In this document: positions 31,468-44,534 of the stretch, piece by piece
How the letters are laid out: each line of letters begins with the position of its first letter
Numbering within the stretch: the first letter of the stretch is position 1
Assembly (NCBI GenBank): GCA_021292105.1
Contig: CM037874.1
Location: forward strand, 35,080,185-35,144,184
DNA: 64,000 nt
Origin: Anadara kagoshimensis
Lineage: Eukaryota > Mollusca > Bivalvia > Arcoida > Arcidae
Reading direction: 5' to 3'
Made by a program: the position numbers and the translations under genes
Notes under the pieces: generated by a model
The model's database searches: none
What the model was told of the DNA's origin: nothing
The model's input: only the letters and a program-made list of their open reading frames with translations

Positions 31468-34400
31468 AAACCTCATCAAGCAGTAACAAAACTGGATCCA
31501 TTATTAATGCTCTAGCTATGGCTATTCTCTGTTTTTGACCACCAGATAATCGAACTCCTCTCTCTCTCTCTTTCTCTCTCTTTCTCTCATACAAACCTCA
31601 TCAAGCAGTAACAAAACTGGATCCATTATTAATGCTCTAGCTATGGCTATTCTCTGTTTTTGACCACCAGATAATCGAACTCCTCTCTCTCTCTCTTTCT
31701 CTCTCTTTCTCTCATACAAACCTCATCAAGCAGTAACAAAACTGGATCCATTATTAATGCTCTAGCTATGGCTATTCTCTGTTTTTGACCACCAGATAAT
31801 CGAACTCCTCTCTCTCTCTCTTTCTCTCTCTTTCTCTCATACAAACCTCATCAAGCAGTAACAAAACTGGATCCATTATTAATGCTCTAGCTATGGCTAT
31901 TCTCTGTTTCTGACCGCCAGATAATCTAACTCCTCTCTCTCCAACCAATGTATCATAACCCTCTTCAAATGTAGTTATAAAGTTATGAGCATTGGCTTGT
32001 TTGGCTGCTGCCTCTATCTAAAATGTATGAAAAATATTTTTTATATATATGAATGAACCATAAACATTGTATCTGCTAAGTTGCTAACTAAAAATGAAAT
32101 GTTCAAAGTCTGTTTAAGAGGAAATCATTTTTTATGCACAAGTATAGCTAAGTTGCTAACTATAAATGAAATGTTCAAAGTCTGTTTAGAAGGAAATCTT
32201 CAATTTTTTATGCACAAGTATAGAAACTTTAAACTAATATAATACAAAAGTATTGAATTTGAATTTATGAAGGAATCTTAATTAGTTAATAATTTTCTCT
32301 GCCTTTAGTTACCGGTATGCATTTATTACTTCAGAATTAATCCCTTTTTTCCAAAGTGAATTTTCAATCACATAAATAAGCACAATGATACATTACATGA
32401 ACCGGTACAATAATAGAGATTTGTAAGCCAAAACCTAGGAATTAACCCCCTCATCCTCCTTCTTCTCTCCCCCCTCCCATGCAGTCACTCACATACATAT
32501 TTTTTTAGGTGTAACTATAGGTTTATATTTTAATCACCATGTCCAATTTCATTCCAGGAATTAAAATATTGGTAGATTTTGCAGTATATGAAGGTGATAT
32601 CTTAACTAAATTATCTAAATGTATGCAACAAACTTGTTTTTCTTAAAATTGTTCTATAAATTAAGGGGAAAATATAAAAATGCTGGAAATTAGATTTTAA
32701 AAATAATATACTATTTCACCAAAATATTACTCGGCTTAATCAGAATGATGTTTTCAACAGTTCATATTGTCAAAATTTCCTATCTGTGGCAATATGGCCA
32801 GTTTCAAACATGTATAATAATTATACCCCCCCCCCCTCCCCCCTCCCCCCCCCCCCCACCTATCTCTTATCAGCAACTCCTCCTAAACCCTTCAATGGAT
32901 TTTCATGAAACTTTCACACAATCTTTGTGATGTAATGTAGAAGTGCACCTCCTATTTAAAAATTTGATACGATGGATTTTTGGGAACAGGGGGTATTTTT
33001 TGTGAGCTTTTCTAGTTTATAGATGGCAGTGTATACATACCTCTTCAGGGTAGCCATTTTACCATAAGCAATGTTATCCTTTATAGAACATGCAAATAAT
33101 GTTGGTTCCTGACTAACCATGGCAATCTTCCTCCTAAACCACTGAGGATCTAAAGTTTTCAAGTCGGCACCACCTAAAAGTATCAGAAATTTAAATTATT
33201 CATTCTATTTACAATCGCTGACTTTTCTTACATACTTGTAAACTTGTTGACAAGAATAATGTTTACATTTCAGTAAACTAATATGGCCTGTCAACCTGTT
33301 GTCAGTCTGTTTTGGTTTGGATTATGTGTGAAGTCAAAAAAGCCGAGACCAAATGCTCTGAAGGGATAAATAATACTGTTCCATTCACTGGCAAAATCAG
33401 CAAAGAATAAATAAAGATCACTGTTGTGTGATATTACAATTCTCGAGTTTTAAAGTTGGTTTGGTTGGTTGAATGTTGCTTAACGTCGCATCAGCAATTT
33501 TTCATCTATTCACGACGAGAACTATTTTTTTAATCTCTATGGATTAATCTATGAACAATTTTTGTGTATGCATGTGAAGAGCGAGTGTGTTGTATGGTCT
33601 GCCTTGTAATAGCGCACACTCAGGGTGACTTTACCGTGCTAGCTCACAGAGTCAGTATGCAGCAGACAAGCATACCACTCCCCCAGTCTATTATACTGAT
33701 ACCAGGTAAATCAGTAAAGGCCAACGGCAAGGAAAATTCACTTTCCCACATGTGGTCCGAACGGGACTCGAACTCACAGCGGTGAGAGACCCTGGATTTG
33801 AAGACTGGCATCTTATCCATAAGGCCAACGCGCCGAGTTTTAAAGCAGAAGTGTCACAGTTAATACTGTATACATACAATGTATGATAAATAAATATCAA
33901 TTTGTAGTGGTTTACTGGGTATATAAAAAAATTTGGAAATGGGATTTCTATCATAATGTGCTTCACAAAAAGTAAGTCTTTCACTATTAGATTTTTTTAC
34001 AAACTGCATTGTAAATGCCAAATTTTAGTCAGATTACCATTTTTTAAATCATATCACTATGTTGCCTTACCTAGCTGAATCATGCCAGAATCTGGATCAT
34101 AAAATCTTTCAATCAGATTAACAATAGTGGACTTCCCTCCTCCAGATGGTCCAACTAAAGCCACCATTTCTCCAGGTTCTACTGTAAAAGTTACTTCCTA
34201 TAGAACATAATGGAAAAAACAGCAATAATAAAAATTAAGTGTACATGCATTTTACAGCAAAACAGCCATTGTCGTTTCATTGGCAAGATACATACTCAAT
34301 TCATTCTATCTTCCCAATAGAGGCTGCTGTAAACTCTATCCCATTTCAGTTTTTACAACTTTAACTAAAAGCTTAAGTCTGTTGATGATTATTTGATTGA

Positions 34401-37400
34401 AATAAGATTATTTTAAAAAAATATTATGAGGATAGACATGTGGCCAAGTGGATGAAATTTCGGGTTCATGACTCAACTGTTGTGGGTTTGAGACACTGGG
34501 GGCTGTGTGGTATGTCCTTAGACATAATATTTGATTTCACATTGCTCCAGTTTAACTTGGTGCGAAATGAATGAGGTACAAAAAATATGCTGGGATTTAA
34601 CTTTGTTATGGACCAACATCTCATCCAAGGAGAAGTATTGTTTTCTCATGTGTTTTACATCATTGAAATCAGGACAAGCACTGACATGATGAGTCCCATA
34701 GGCTTGGGATAGACTGTTATTAACTTTAAACAATCCTCATTACACTCATACTGAGACAGCATCACAGACTTAACCAATTATCATTATACTTATACCGAGA
34801 CAGAACCCAGAACCAGCTATAGTGTAAGTTGAAGAAATATACATCTATGTTACATGTAAGAGCAGATATAAATGTGCAGAGAGTGGTTTTCATTTACCGT
34901 AGTTAGACCAACATGTTACATGTATGTTGTGAAATATGTTTTCTATGAACAGGCCCCAGTTTCACAATCATTCCTTAGCTAAGATTTTCCTTGACTTAAA
35001 TTTAGCAAATTTGTGTTATCTCTTTTTGGAACGACTGGTGAATATTTTTGTCAAAACTAATGCAAATATTTTAATCTAGAAGTAATCTTCAAAATGACAT
35101 CTTAAATTCTTCAATATCTTTAAAATTAACAAAATTATAAAGATTTGAAATTTTGCAAGATTTAAGTTGAGGAAAATCCTAGCTAAAGAATGATTGTGAA
35201 ACTGGGGTCAGCTTATAATCTGAAACCATTATTTTGATATAAGGAAGTAAGAAAATGAAAATGGCAACAAAACACAGACCTTTAATACTTTTGATTCCGG
35301 TCGTGATGGATAGGTAAATGTAACATTCTTGAATTCCACACCTGTAATAAAATAACATACATGTTACTACATAAGATAACCCATGCAGAGTTACTTGCCC
35401 TTACACTGTCAGGTATCAACACTTTTAATCTCTGAAATGTCTTTCTTTCAGTGAGTCACATTGATAATGTATCAGAAACAAAAGAAAACTTTGTCTAAAG
35501 GAACAGGAATAACTGTTAATACAAAATATACTTTCAAAAAATAAAAATGATAATAAATAAGCTTTCATTAGAATTTGCTATATTTTTATTATTAAATCCT
35601 ATAACATTTATCAAGATATCAAATGTGGATCTGTAGTTAAATAGGATGGTCTATCAGAACCATATTTTTACTTACATCCATCAGCCTTTCCCAGGATATC
35701 ACCATTTATATTGTCTACATCTGGCTTTCTATCTAACAATGCAAATATTCTTACTGATGCTCCCAAAGCCTGTTAAGAAATAAAAAAAAAATCTTCACAT
35801 TATCATGAGTTATAGTCCAAATACTGTAAACATATTTATTTTTGCCATGTACTTTTATTGCTTATTTTGCAGTCGTTTTTTTTGCGCGAAAATTACATGT
35901 ATTTACGCTTATTGTGTTATAGTGCATATTTAAAAAATTAAATGCGAAAATTAAACTACGGGATATGTCTAAACTTCATATAACTCGAAAATAAATACAC
36001 ACGAAATTTAATATATTTACAGTATGTTCTGAGCCTATAGCCTTATCAGAGAGTAATCATTCAGACTTCAGTGGCATAAAGTCACTAAGAGTATAATATT
36101 GGGACCTAGCTATTCTCTACCTGGGGAATGTGGCACTGTTTCTAATTATTCACACCAAAGACACTGGAACTCCAGGACATCAGGACGCTTCTTTTATTGG
36201 AGGGGAACAATGTGGCAGTGTAAGATATATTGTGCAATTAAGAGAGAATTTCCCTTTAGTTCAATTGATAACACAATGGACTGGTGTGCCAATGACATCA
36301 GGACGCCTCTCTCATTGGAGGAGGACAATGTGGCAGCGTTAAATATATTGTGCTCCTACATGCAATCAAGAGAGAATTTCCCGTTAGCTCAATGGATAAC
36401 ACACTGGACTTGTGTGCCTGACATATCAGGTTTAAAACTCAATGAATAATATTTTCATATGTAAGGAATCATAGGTAATAATAACAATTACTCCAATTTG
36501 AAATGTAAACTAGATCATACCTGCATGAATTCTCCATACAAAGATGACATCAAAGCAAATGCCATGGCAACTTGTAAAGTATACAACAGAAAAGCTGAAA
36601 AACACACAAATAAATTTGAAACCATAATATACTAGAAATTATTCACAAAGATCAAATAAATACTTTCCTACACTTTCTGGTGTTTAGGTGTTTATTTTTT
36701 AAACATATGCAATAAATATACATGTATAACAATAATAAATCGCCAAAAACACACGACTCCTTCACTCCTTTTTGTCCATGGGAGTCGTTTTATATTTGAG
36801 TAGCCTGGGTGGCTGAGTGGTCCAAAATACTGGTTTTCAGATCGCAATGTTTCAAAGACCTGGTGTGTATCCCACTCAGGCAGATCTTACTGCAAGAAAG
36901 TTTTTTTTTGTAGCCATAACAAAGCCACAAACAAATGTGAATTGCACAAAAATGTATTTGACTCAGTTTCAATAAACATGTTAAATCTGCCCAGTAGTTT
37001 CAAAGAAGTCGAAAATGTAAAAGTTTACGCCACAGAAGACAACAACAACAATGACAGCAACAGACAAATTTTGATCAAAAAAGTCCAGCTGAGATAATAA
37101 ACAAAAGTTGTATTGGAACAGGACCCCCAAAATAGCTTTAGTATGTGATACCTGTTAAAATGCCCGGTGTTACACCTTGACTTTTATCTTGCATGTTTTC
37201 ATAAACAAGTTTTCCACCATACCACAGCACCAGGGCTATTGCTCCTTGGGCCATTATACCGATAGTCCCATTAAAAATCCCTGTAAATAGAATATGATAC
37301 ATGTATGTGTGCATGAAATCATGAATTTATGTGGTGTCCAAATTTTTGTTGTTTTCTTGGATTTTCTAGCCTATTCGTTTACATGTCCACAAAATATATA

Positions 37401-38101
37401 AAGTATATGTTAAAAACTCATCTTTAACAAAAATTAAAGACCAAAAATTTACCAAAAACATATTTTTTTCGTAGAACAATGAAAAATCAGACAACATGGG
37501 AAAAATTATCTCCCAGCAACAGCTTATTTTTGGCTTTGACTTATTAACGATTTTTAGATGTCCTCAAAATGGGGTGTGAAGTATTTACTGGAGAACCCAG
37601 TAAATTTATTTTCACTGACTAGTTTCGGCTGAACAGATCACCCTGATGATGGCTGAAACTAGTCTGTGAAAATAAAATCACAAATAGCAGTCAGTTGGAG
37701 TTGAGTGTTTGTTTTTAACTAAGTATTTACATAGTGTACAAGGTGATCCGTGAGGTTTATGCCAATTCAAGTCCATGTGAATATACCAAATTATAAATAG
37801 TGCTAAAATTTAAACGTGCTAAGATGTGTAGATAATACAATGAGTACTTTTACAGTATTGACGACTGACCTTCTAGTGCTGCTAATTTTTTCCCAACTTG
37901 ATAACTTTTATCCACATCTTTGCCATAAGCACCACATGCTTTATTTTCTCCAGAAAATGAACGGACTGTCCGTATACTGGAAAAGTTTTCTTCTGCAGTT
38001 GTCCCAGCATCACCAAGGCGGTCTTGAAATTCTTTTCTTAAGCTTTTCATGTATTTACCTAAAGCACAAAAAATAAAATAAATCATAAATCATTAATTGG
38101 T

Positions 38102-38168
<67 letters not shown>

Positions 38169-41100
38169 CTAACTTTTTTGCACATCCCTAGACTTGTCAA
38201 ACTAGAACTGTCAGTGATGCTGACTCTATGTGTTTTGTCAATGAGTCATGAGAATCTCATATATATGTATGTACCACTGCGGTAGCTCAGTTGGTAGAGT
38301 GCTCGCTCCGTAAGTGGAAGTTTGTGGTTTCCAACCCCGGCTGGGTCTGACCCAAGACTTGAAAGTGGGTAGTGACTGTTCTTTTGCCAAGCACTCGGCA
38401 TTACAAAATGAAAGTCATGGTTCTTTTGGATGGGATCTTAAAATAAACGAGGTCCCATGTCACGGTGGGCTTGGCACGCTACAGAACCCTGCTGTATAAT
38501 GCCATCAGCGCAACACACAGGTAAAATTTCTGCACATTGGCCTATAGCTGGCGACAACTCGATATATGAAATATTCTTGACTGGGATGTTAAACTCCATT
38601 ACTCAACATATACTAATTACAGCAGATACACAGGCTCTTATCAGAAATAAGATCTGTGCATAATTAAGAAGAACTGGATCATGCATGAATGAAATAAACC
38701 ACCAGATAAAACAATGTCTATAGACAAACAGACAAGGTGATCCAGTAAACCCACCATACTTTGTTGTGGGGGAGGGTGGGGGTGTAAAACCAATAATTAC
38801 TATGAGATCTACAGTAGAATAAAAAGTTTGGTGGTCAATCACTCTTTACCTTGAGATGTGTATTACTACACTGTACAATTTACAGAAATGAACACAGTAC
38901 CAGAAAATCATGTTTATGTAGTATCTTTATATAAAGAGGTTACTAATACTAACCGTACTGAACTGCTAACAATGACACCACTGGAACCACAGCTAATAAC
39001 ACTCCAGTTAACGACGCATTCAGGTAAAACATCAAGGCTAATGAGCCAACCATCTGTAGCAGGTATCTTGATAACATGGACATATTAACCTGATAATAAA
39101 AACATAAATGTCACGTCAAAAAACATCTAAGCTTACTACTGCATCTACAGTGAAGTACAAAAGTGTTCTTAAATATGGCATCACTGCCAGTAGTCTGTCT
39201 AGATGTAAGCACCCTGTATGTAAACAATCTATGATGTCATAACTTGTATATAATGTAGTAATTATGTCATGTGATCTTCAAAAAAAAAGTACACTACGTT
39301 GTTGTCTGCTATTAAACATTCAGTTCAAGTTTCTTGAGAAGTTATTTTCTACTTCAAAAACTCCCCCAAAAATGGCAAACAAACTCAGGTTATTAATATG
39401 TGTATTTTCTATCAATGATGCTTTTTCAAAATTGTGATTTATAGTTTTGCAGAATGACACCAGACAAGAAGTAAGACAGATTGGAGGATGGAACTTAAAA
39501 TTTAACATTCAAAATTTAATATTCTCCCATTTCTTTGAAAATAAAGAGATAAAAACAAAATTATTAAATATAATAAAATTAAAACTGTAAATCAGAATTT
39601 TTTTGTGTCAGTTGATTTTGCAATGATCATCATTTTAAGATATCCATGTACATTTAATTCTGTGTTGTCTGATGAAGGTCAGTACAGATGCCAGAGAATT
39701 ATATCAATATAAAATACCTATTTGAGGAAATTTTACTTTTGTGTCTTGTTACACTCACAAATTTACAGACAACTGTGGTAGCTCAGTTGGTAGAGTGCTT
39801 GCTCTGTAAGTGGGGGGATATGGGTTTAAACCTCCACTGGTCTTGAATGTGAGTAGTGACTGTTTTTTCGCCAAACACTTGGCATTATGAAATGAAAGCT
39901 ATGGTTGTTTCAGATGAGAACTTAAAACAAGAGGCCAAATAGGGCCTGTACCGCTCACCTGGGCCATTAACAGCACAAAAACTCAATAAATACTACATTT
40001 AAGGAGCAATAACTCTGATGTGGATATTTAGGTATTTATGAAACTTGCTACTCGCATCTGTGATCTTTACCTTCGAACCAATGACCATAATCTATATATT
40101 AAAATGATCATTGCATCAATACCAACAATATTCTAATATACATGCCTATACAAAAAGTTCATAGTTTTCGAGATAATGAACCTTTTTGGTATTGATTTGC
40201 TAACGTGACCGTGACCTTTGGACCCATGACCTTTTTCTGTACATCAAAATGATCGTTGTATCAATACCTACAACATTCTAATATACATGCCTATACAAAA
40301 AGTTAATAGTTTTCAAGATAATGAACCATTTCAGTATTCTTTCGTATCTGTGACCTTGACCTTTGGACCCATGACCTTTTTCTGTACATCAAAATGATCG
40401 TTACATCAATACCAACAATATTCCAATATACATGCCTATACAAAAAGTTTATAGTGTTCAAGATAATTAACCATTTTGGTATTGATTTGCTACTGTGACC
40501 TTGACCTTTGGACCCATGACCTTTTTCTATACATCAAAATGATCATTGTATCAATACCTAAAACATTCTAATATACATGCCTATACAAAAAGTTTATAGT
40601 TTTCAAGATAATGAACCATTTCAGTATTCTTTCGCATCTGTGACCTTGACCTTTGAACCAATGACCTTAATCTATATATCAAAATGATCGTTACATCAAT
40701 ACCAACAACATTCCAATATACATTCCTATACAAAAAGTTTATAGTTTTCAAGTTAATTAACCATTTTGGTGTTGATTTGCTACTGTCACCTTGACCTTTG
40801 GACCCATGACCTTTTTCTATACATCAAAATGATCGTTGTATCAATACCTAAAACATTCTAATATACATGCTTATACAAAAAGTTCATAGTTTTCAAAATA
40901 ATGATCCATTTCAGTATTCTTTCGCATCTGTGACCTTGACCTTTAAACCAATAACCTAAATCTATATATCAAAATGATCGTTACATAAAAACCAACAACA
41001 TTCCAATATACATGCCTATACAAAAAGTTTACAGTTTTTGAGATAATAAACCATTTTGGCATTGTTTTGCTACTGTGACCTTGACCTTTGGACCCATGAC

Positions 41101-44100
41101 CTTTTTCTATACATCAAAATGATCGTTGTATCAATACCTACAACATTCTAATATACATGCCTATATACAAAGTTTATAGTTTTCAAGATAAAGAGACATT
41201 TTGGTATTGTTTTGCTACTGTGACCTTGACCTTTGAACCAATGACCTTTATCTATATATCAAAATGTTTGTTACATAAAAACCAACAACATTCCAATATA
41301 TATGCCTATACAAAAAGTTTACAGTTTTTGAGATAATAAACCATTTTGGCATTGTTTTGCTACTGTGACCTTGACCTTTGGACCCATGACCTTTTTCTAT
41401 ACATCAAAATGATCGTTGTATCAATACCTACAACATTCTAATGTACATGCCTATATACAAAGTTTATAGTTTTCAAGATAAAGAGACATTTTGGTATTGT
41501 TTTGCTACTGTGACCTTGACCTTTGAACCAATGACCTTTATCTATATATCAAAATGTTTGTTACATAAAAACCAACAACATTCCAATATACATGCCTATA
41601 CAAAAAGTTTACAGTTTTTGAGATAATAAATAATATTAGAAAGGTAAAAAATTAGGTCATGACCTTCACAACTGACCTTGACACCATTTTGAAGGTAATT
41701 ACAAGAATATGTCAAAACTGAAAACCCCATGTCATTATCTGGTCAAATAGTCAAGTTTTAACAATTTAAAGCTATTTTACGATTTTTTCAAAATTAAATG
41801 CAAAAACGCGTAACCTATTTTTTGTCCAAATTTCAAAACATGAACAAACTATAGGCTTAAGACCCTCGAGAAGCCAAATATCACATCAGATTTTTTCTCC
41901 AATCAATACTTTCGGAGAAGAAGATTTTTTAAGATTTTTGCACCCCTAGGTCACCTTGACCTAGTTATGGTAGCCATGGCAACGCCACGAACAAATCTGA
42001 ATTGCACCGGCCCATATATACTTCTTACCAAGTTTTATTGAAATCTGTCCAGTAGTTTCAGAGGAGAAGTCAAAAATGTGTGTTAACGACGCACGCACGC
42101 ACGCACGCATTCACGCACGCACGCACATACACACGCTGCGCTATGCCATAAGCTCACATGACCTATGGTCAGGTGAGCTAACAAACGAGTTCTCATGTCA
42201 TGGTGGTCATGGCACCATAAAGAACCCTGCTGTATGTTATGCCATCAGCACAACGCATAGGCAAAATTTATGCACCTTCACCTATAGCTGGCAATGTCTC
42301 GATATAAGTGAAATATTCTTGACTGGGGCCTTAAACACCATTACACAACTCTCACAAATTTACACCAAAGAGTAAAACAAATACTTAAAATTTCCCAATT
42401 TATAGTACAAAGGGTATACTCACTGTTACAGCATTTTGTAAAACCTGTGTATCAGAGGAAAGTCTGTTACAAAGTTCTCCAGTTCTGTATAAATAAAAAG
42501 AAAATAAAACAATAAGTTTGTGTTTTTGTTCTTGTTATACAAGATATGCCAGTGTAACTGACTCACTGTATTTATCTTCATTGTACTGTATTTGCAGACA
42601 TTTGTACAGAGTCTTTCATGTATGAAAGGTGAATGTAAGTGTGTATGAATGTTGTCTTTGTCTATCTCATATTTTTGTGAAAATGTTAAAAAATCTATAA
42701 AAAAAAATGTGTGCCATGTAAATTATACTCCACTTATTTGATTTTTTTGTCAGGCAAGACTTGTTTACTAGAATCTGTACACCACCTCTTGATAAGTAAA
42801 AAAAACCTTGACTGATGCGTAACAATCTATTAGTCCACTTCACACATTTTTCGTCCCTAAGACTTGATAAAACCCCATGAAACTTAATGAAACACTGTGA
42901 AAATTCTCTTGAACCTACCTATTTGTGTCATAGAAAGCAATGTCTTGTTGAATCACAGATGTGAACAATTGTTTTCTTAATCTAGCCACTAATCTCTGTC
43001 CTGCCAAGGTGAAAAGCCAAGCTCGTGCCATAGTGAAAAGAGACCCACCAACATATATACCAAACATTATCAATACAGTTCTTGTAAGCTCCTCTGCAAT
43101 ATAGAAACAGAATAATCAAATAGCAATGACATACCATGCTGAAAATATACCCAAAAACATATAACCAAACATAATCAATACAGTTCTAGTAAGCTTCTCT
43201 GAAAAATAGAAACAAAATAATCAAATAGCAATGATATACCATACTGAAAATATACCCAAAAACATATAACCAAACTTAATCAAAACAGTTCTAGTAAGCT
43301 CCTCTGCAATATAGAAACAAAATAATCAAATAGCAATGACATACCATACTGAAAATATACCCAAAAACATATAACCAAACATAATCAAAACAGTTCTAGT
43401 AAGCTTCTCTGAAAAATAGAAACAAAATAATCAAATAGCAATGACATACCATACTGAAAATATACCCAAAAACATATAACCAAACATAATCAAAACAGTT
43501 CTACTAAGTTTCTCTGAAAAATAGAAACAAAATAATCAAATAGCAATGACATACCATACTGAAAATATACCCAAAAACATATAACCAAACTTAATCAAAA
43601 CAGTTCTAGTAAGCTCCTCTGCAATATAGAAACAAAATAATCAAATAGCAATGACATACCATACTGAAAATATACCCAAAAACATATAACCAAACATAAT
43701 CAAAACAGTTCTAGTAAGCTTCTCTGAAAAATAGAAACAAAATAATCAAATAGCAATGACATACCAAATTATAAAGAGACCCACCAACATAAAACAAAAC
43801 TAGGTGCAATGATTTACCATGATATTGGTTTATAATAATGCTGTGGTTTTTTCTGAGCGTATTTCGATATAGTTTCAAAAACGAGTGAAACAGTCATTGT
43901 TACAATAAACAACAATACCAATGCATCAATAAAAAAAAACCCATCATTTAAATTCAGATTAGTAGTGTACGTGGCCACATTTTGGGTTTTAGTGACGTTT
44001 TATTACCATTTGCTTGGGTGTTCTGCAAGGTTAAGTATGTGCTTATGAATTACCACACCTCTCAACTTGGGTTCAAAACCCTCATGTGCAGATAATAGTG

Positions 44101-44501
44101 TGAGAAAGTTTGTCAGTTACCTTGTGGAAAGCCTGTGTTTTTCTCAATCTAGGATTTGCCAAGCCTAGGTGGTGAGAGGTGCTGTGATTTGTAAGCAGCA
44201 CTTACGACCACTCGTCCACTAAGTACCCTTCAAATAACACCATATTATAAATGTCTACACTTACCCATACTTTTCTGTGCAGCATCTACTACCATACCAA
44301 AGAATAGTGGTGCCACCATGGAGGATGCACTTGATACCAACAGAGCTCCTGAAGCTGCTATAATTAATGGTGCTTCCTAAAAAATACAACATGTTCCATG
44401 AGGTAAAAAAGACTTTTTGATTTTTTTTTTAATTTCTTAGATGTTCAAATTGTGAAGGTTAAAAGGATGGGTAGAGTGGAGTGGAGTTTCATACCCCCAG
44501 T

Positions 44502-44534
<33 letters not shown>

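Noticed and set aside
31522-31844. Two identical short reading frames with ABC signature motifs
   Set aside because: They are units of the tandem array of exon 14 fragments, not separate genes; frames run into GA repeats and shift each 125 bp.
34434-34733. Possible small gene on minus in ABC intron 11
   Set aside because: It has no family motif, splice sites or codon bias; it lies in repeat-like sequence with a decayed tRNA-like phrase (GGCCAAGTGGATGAA).
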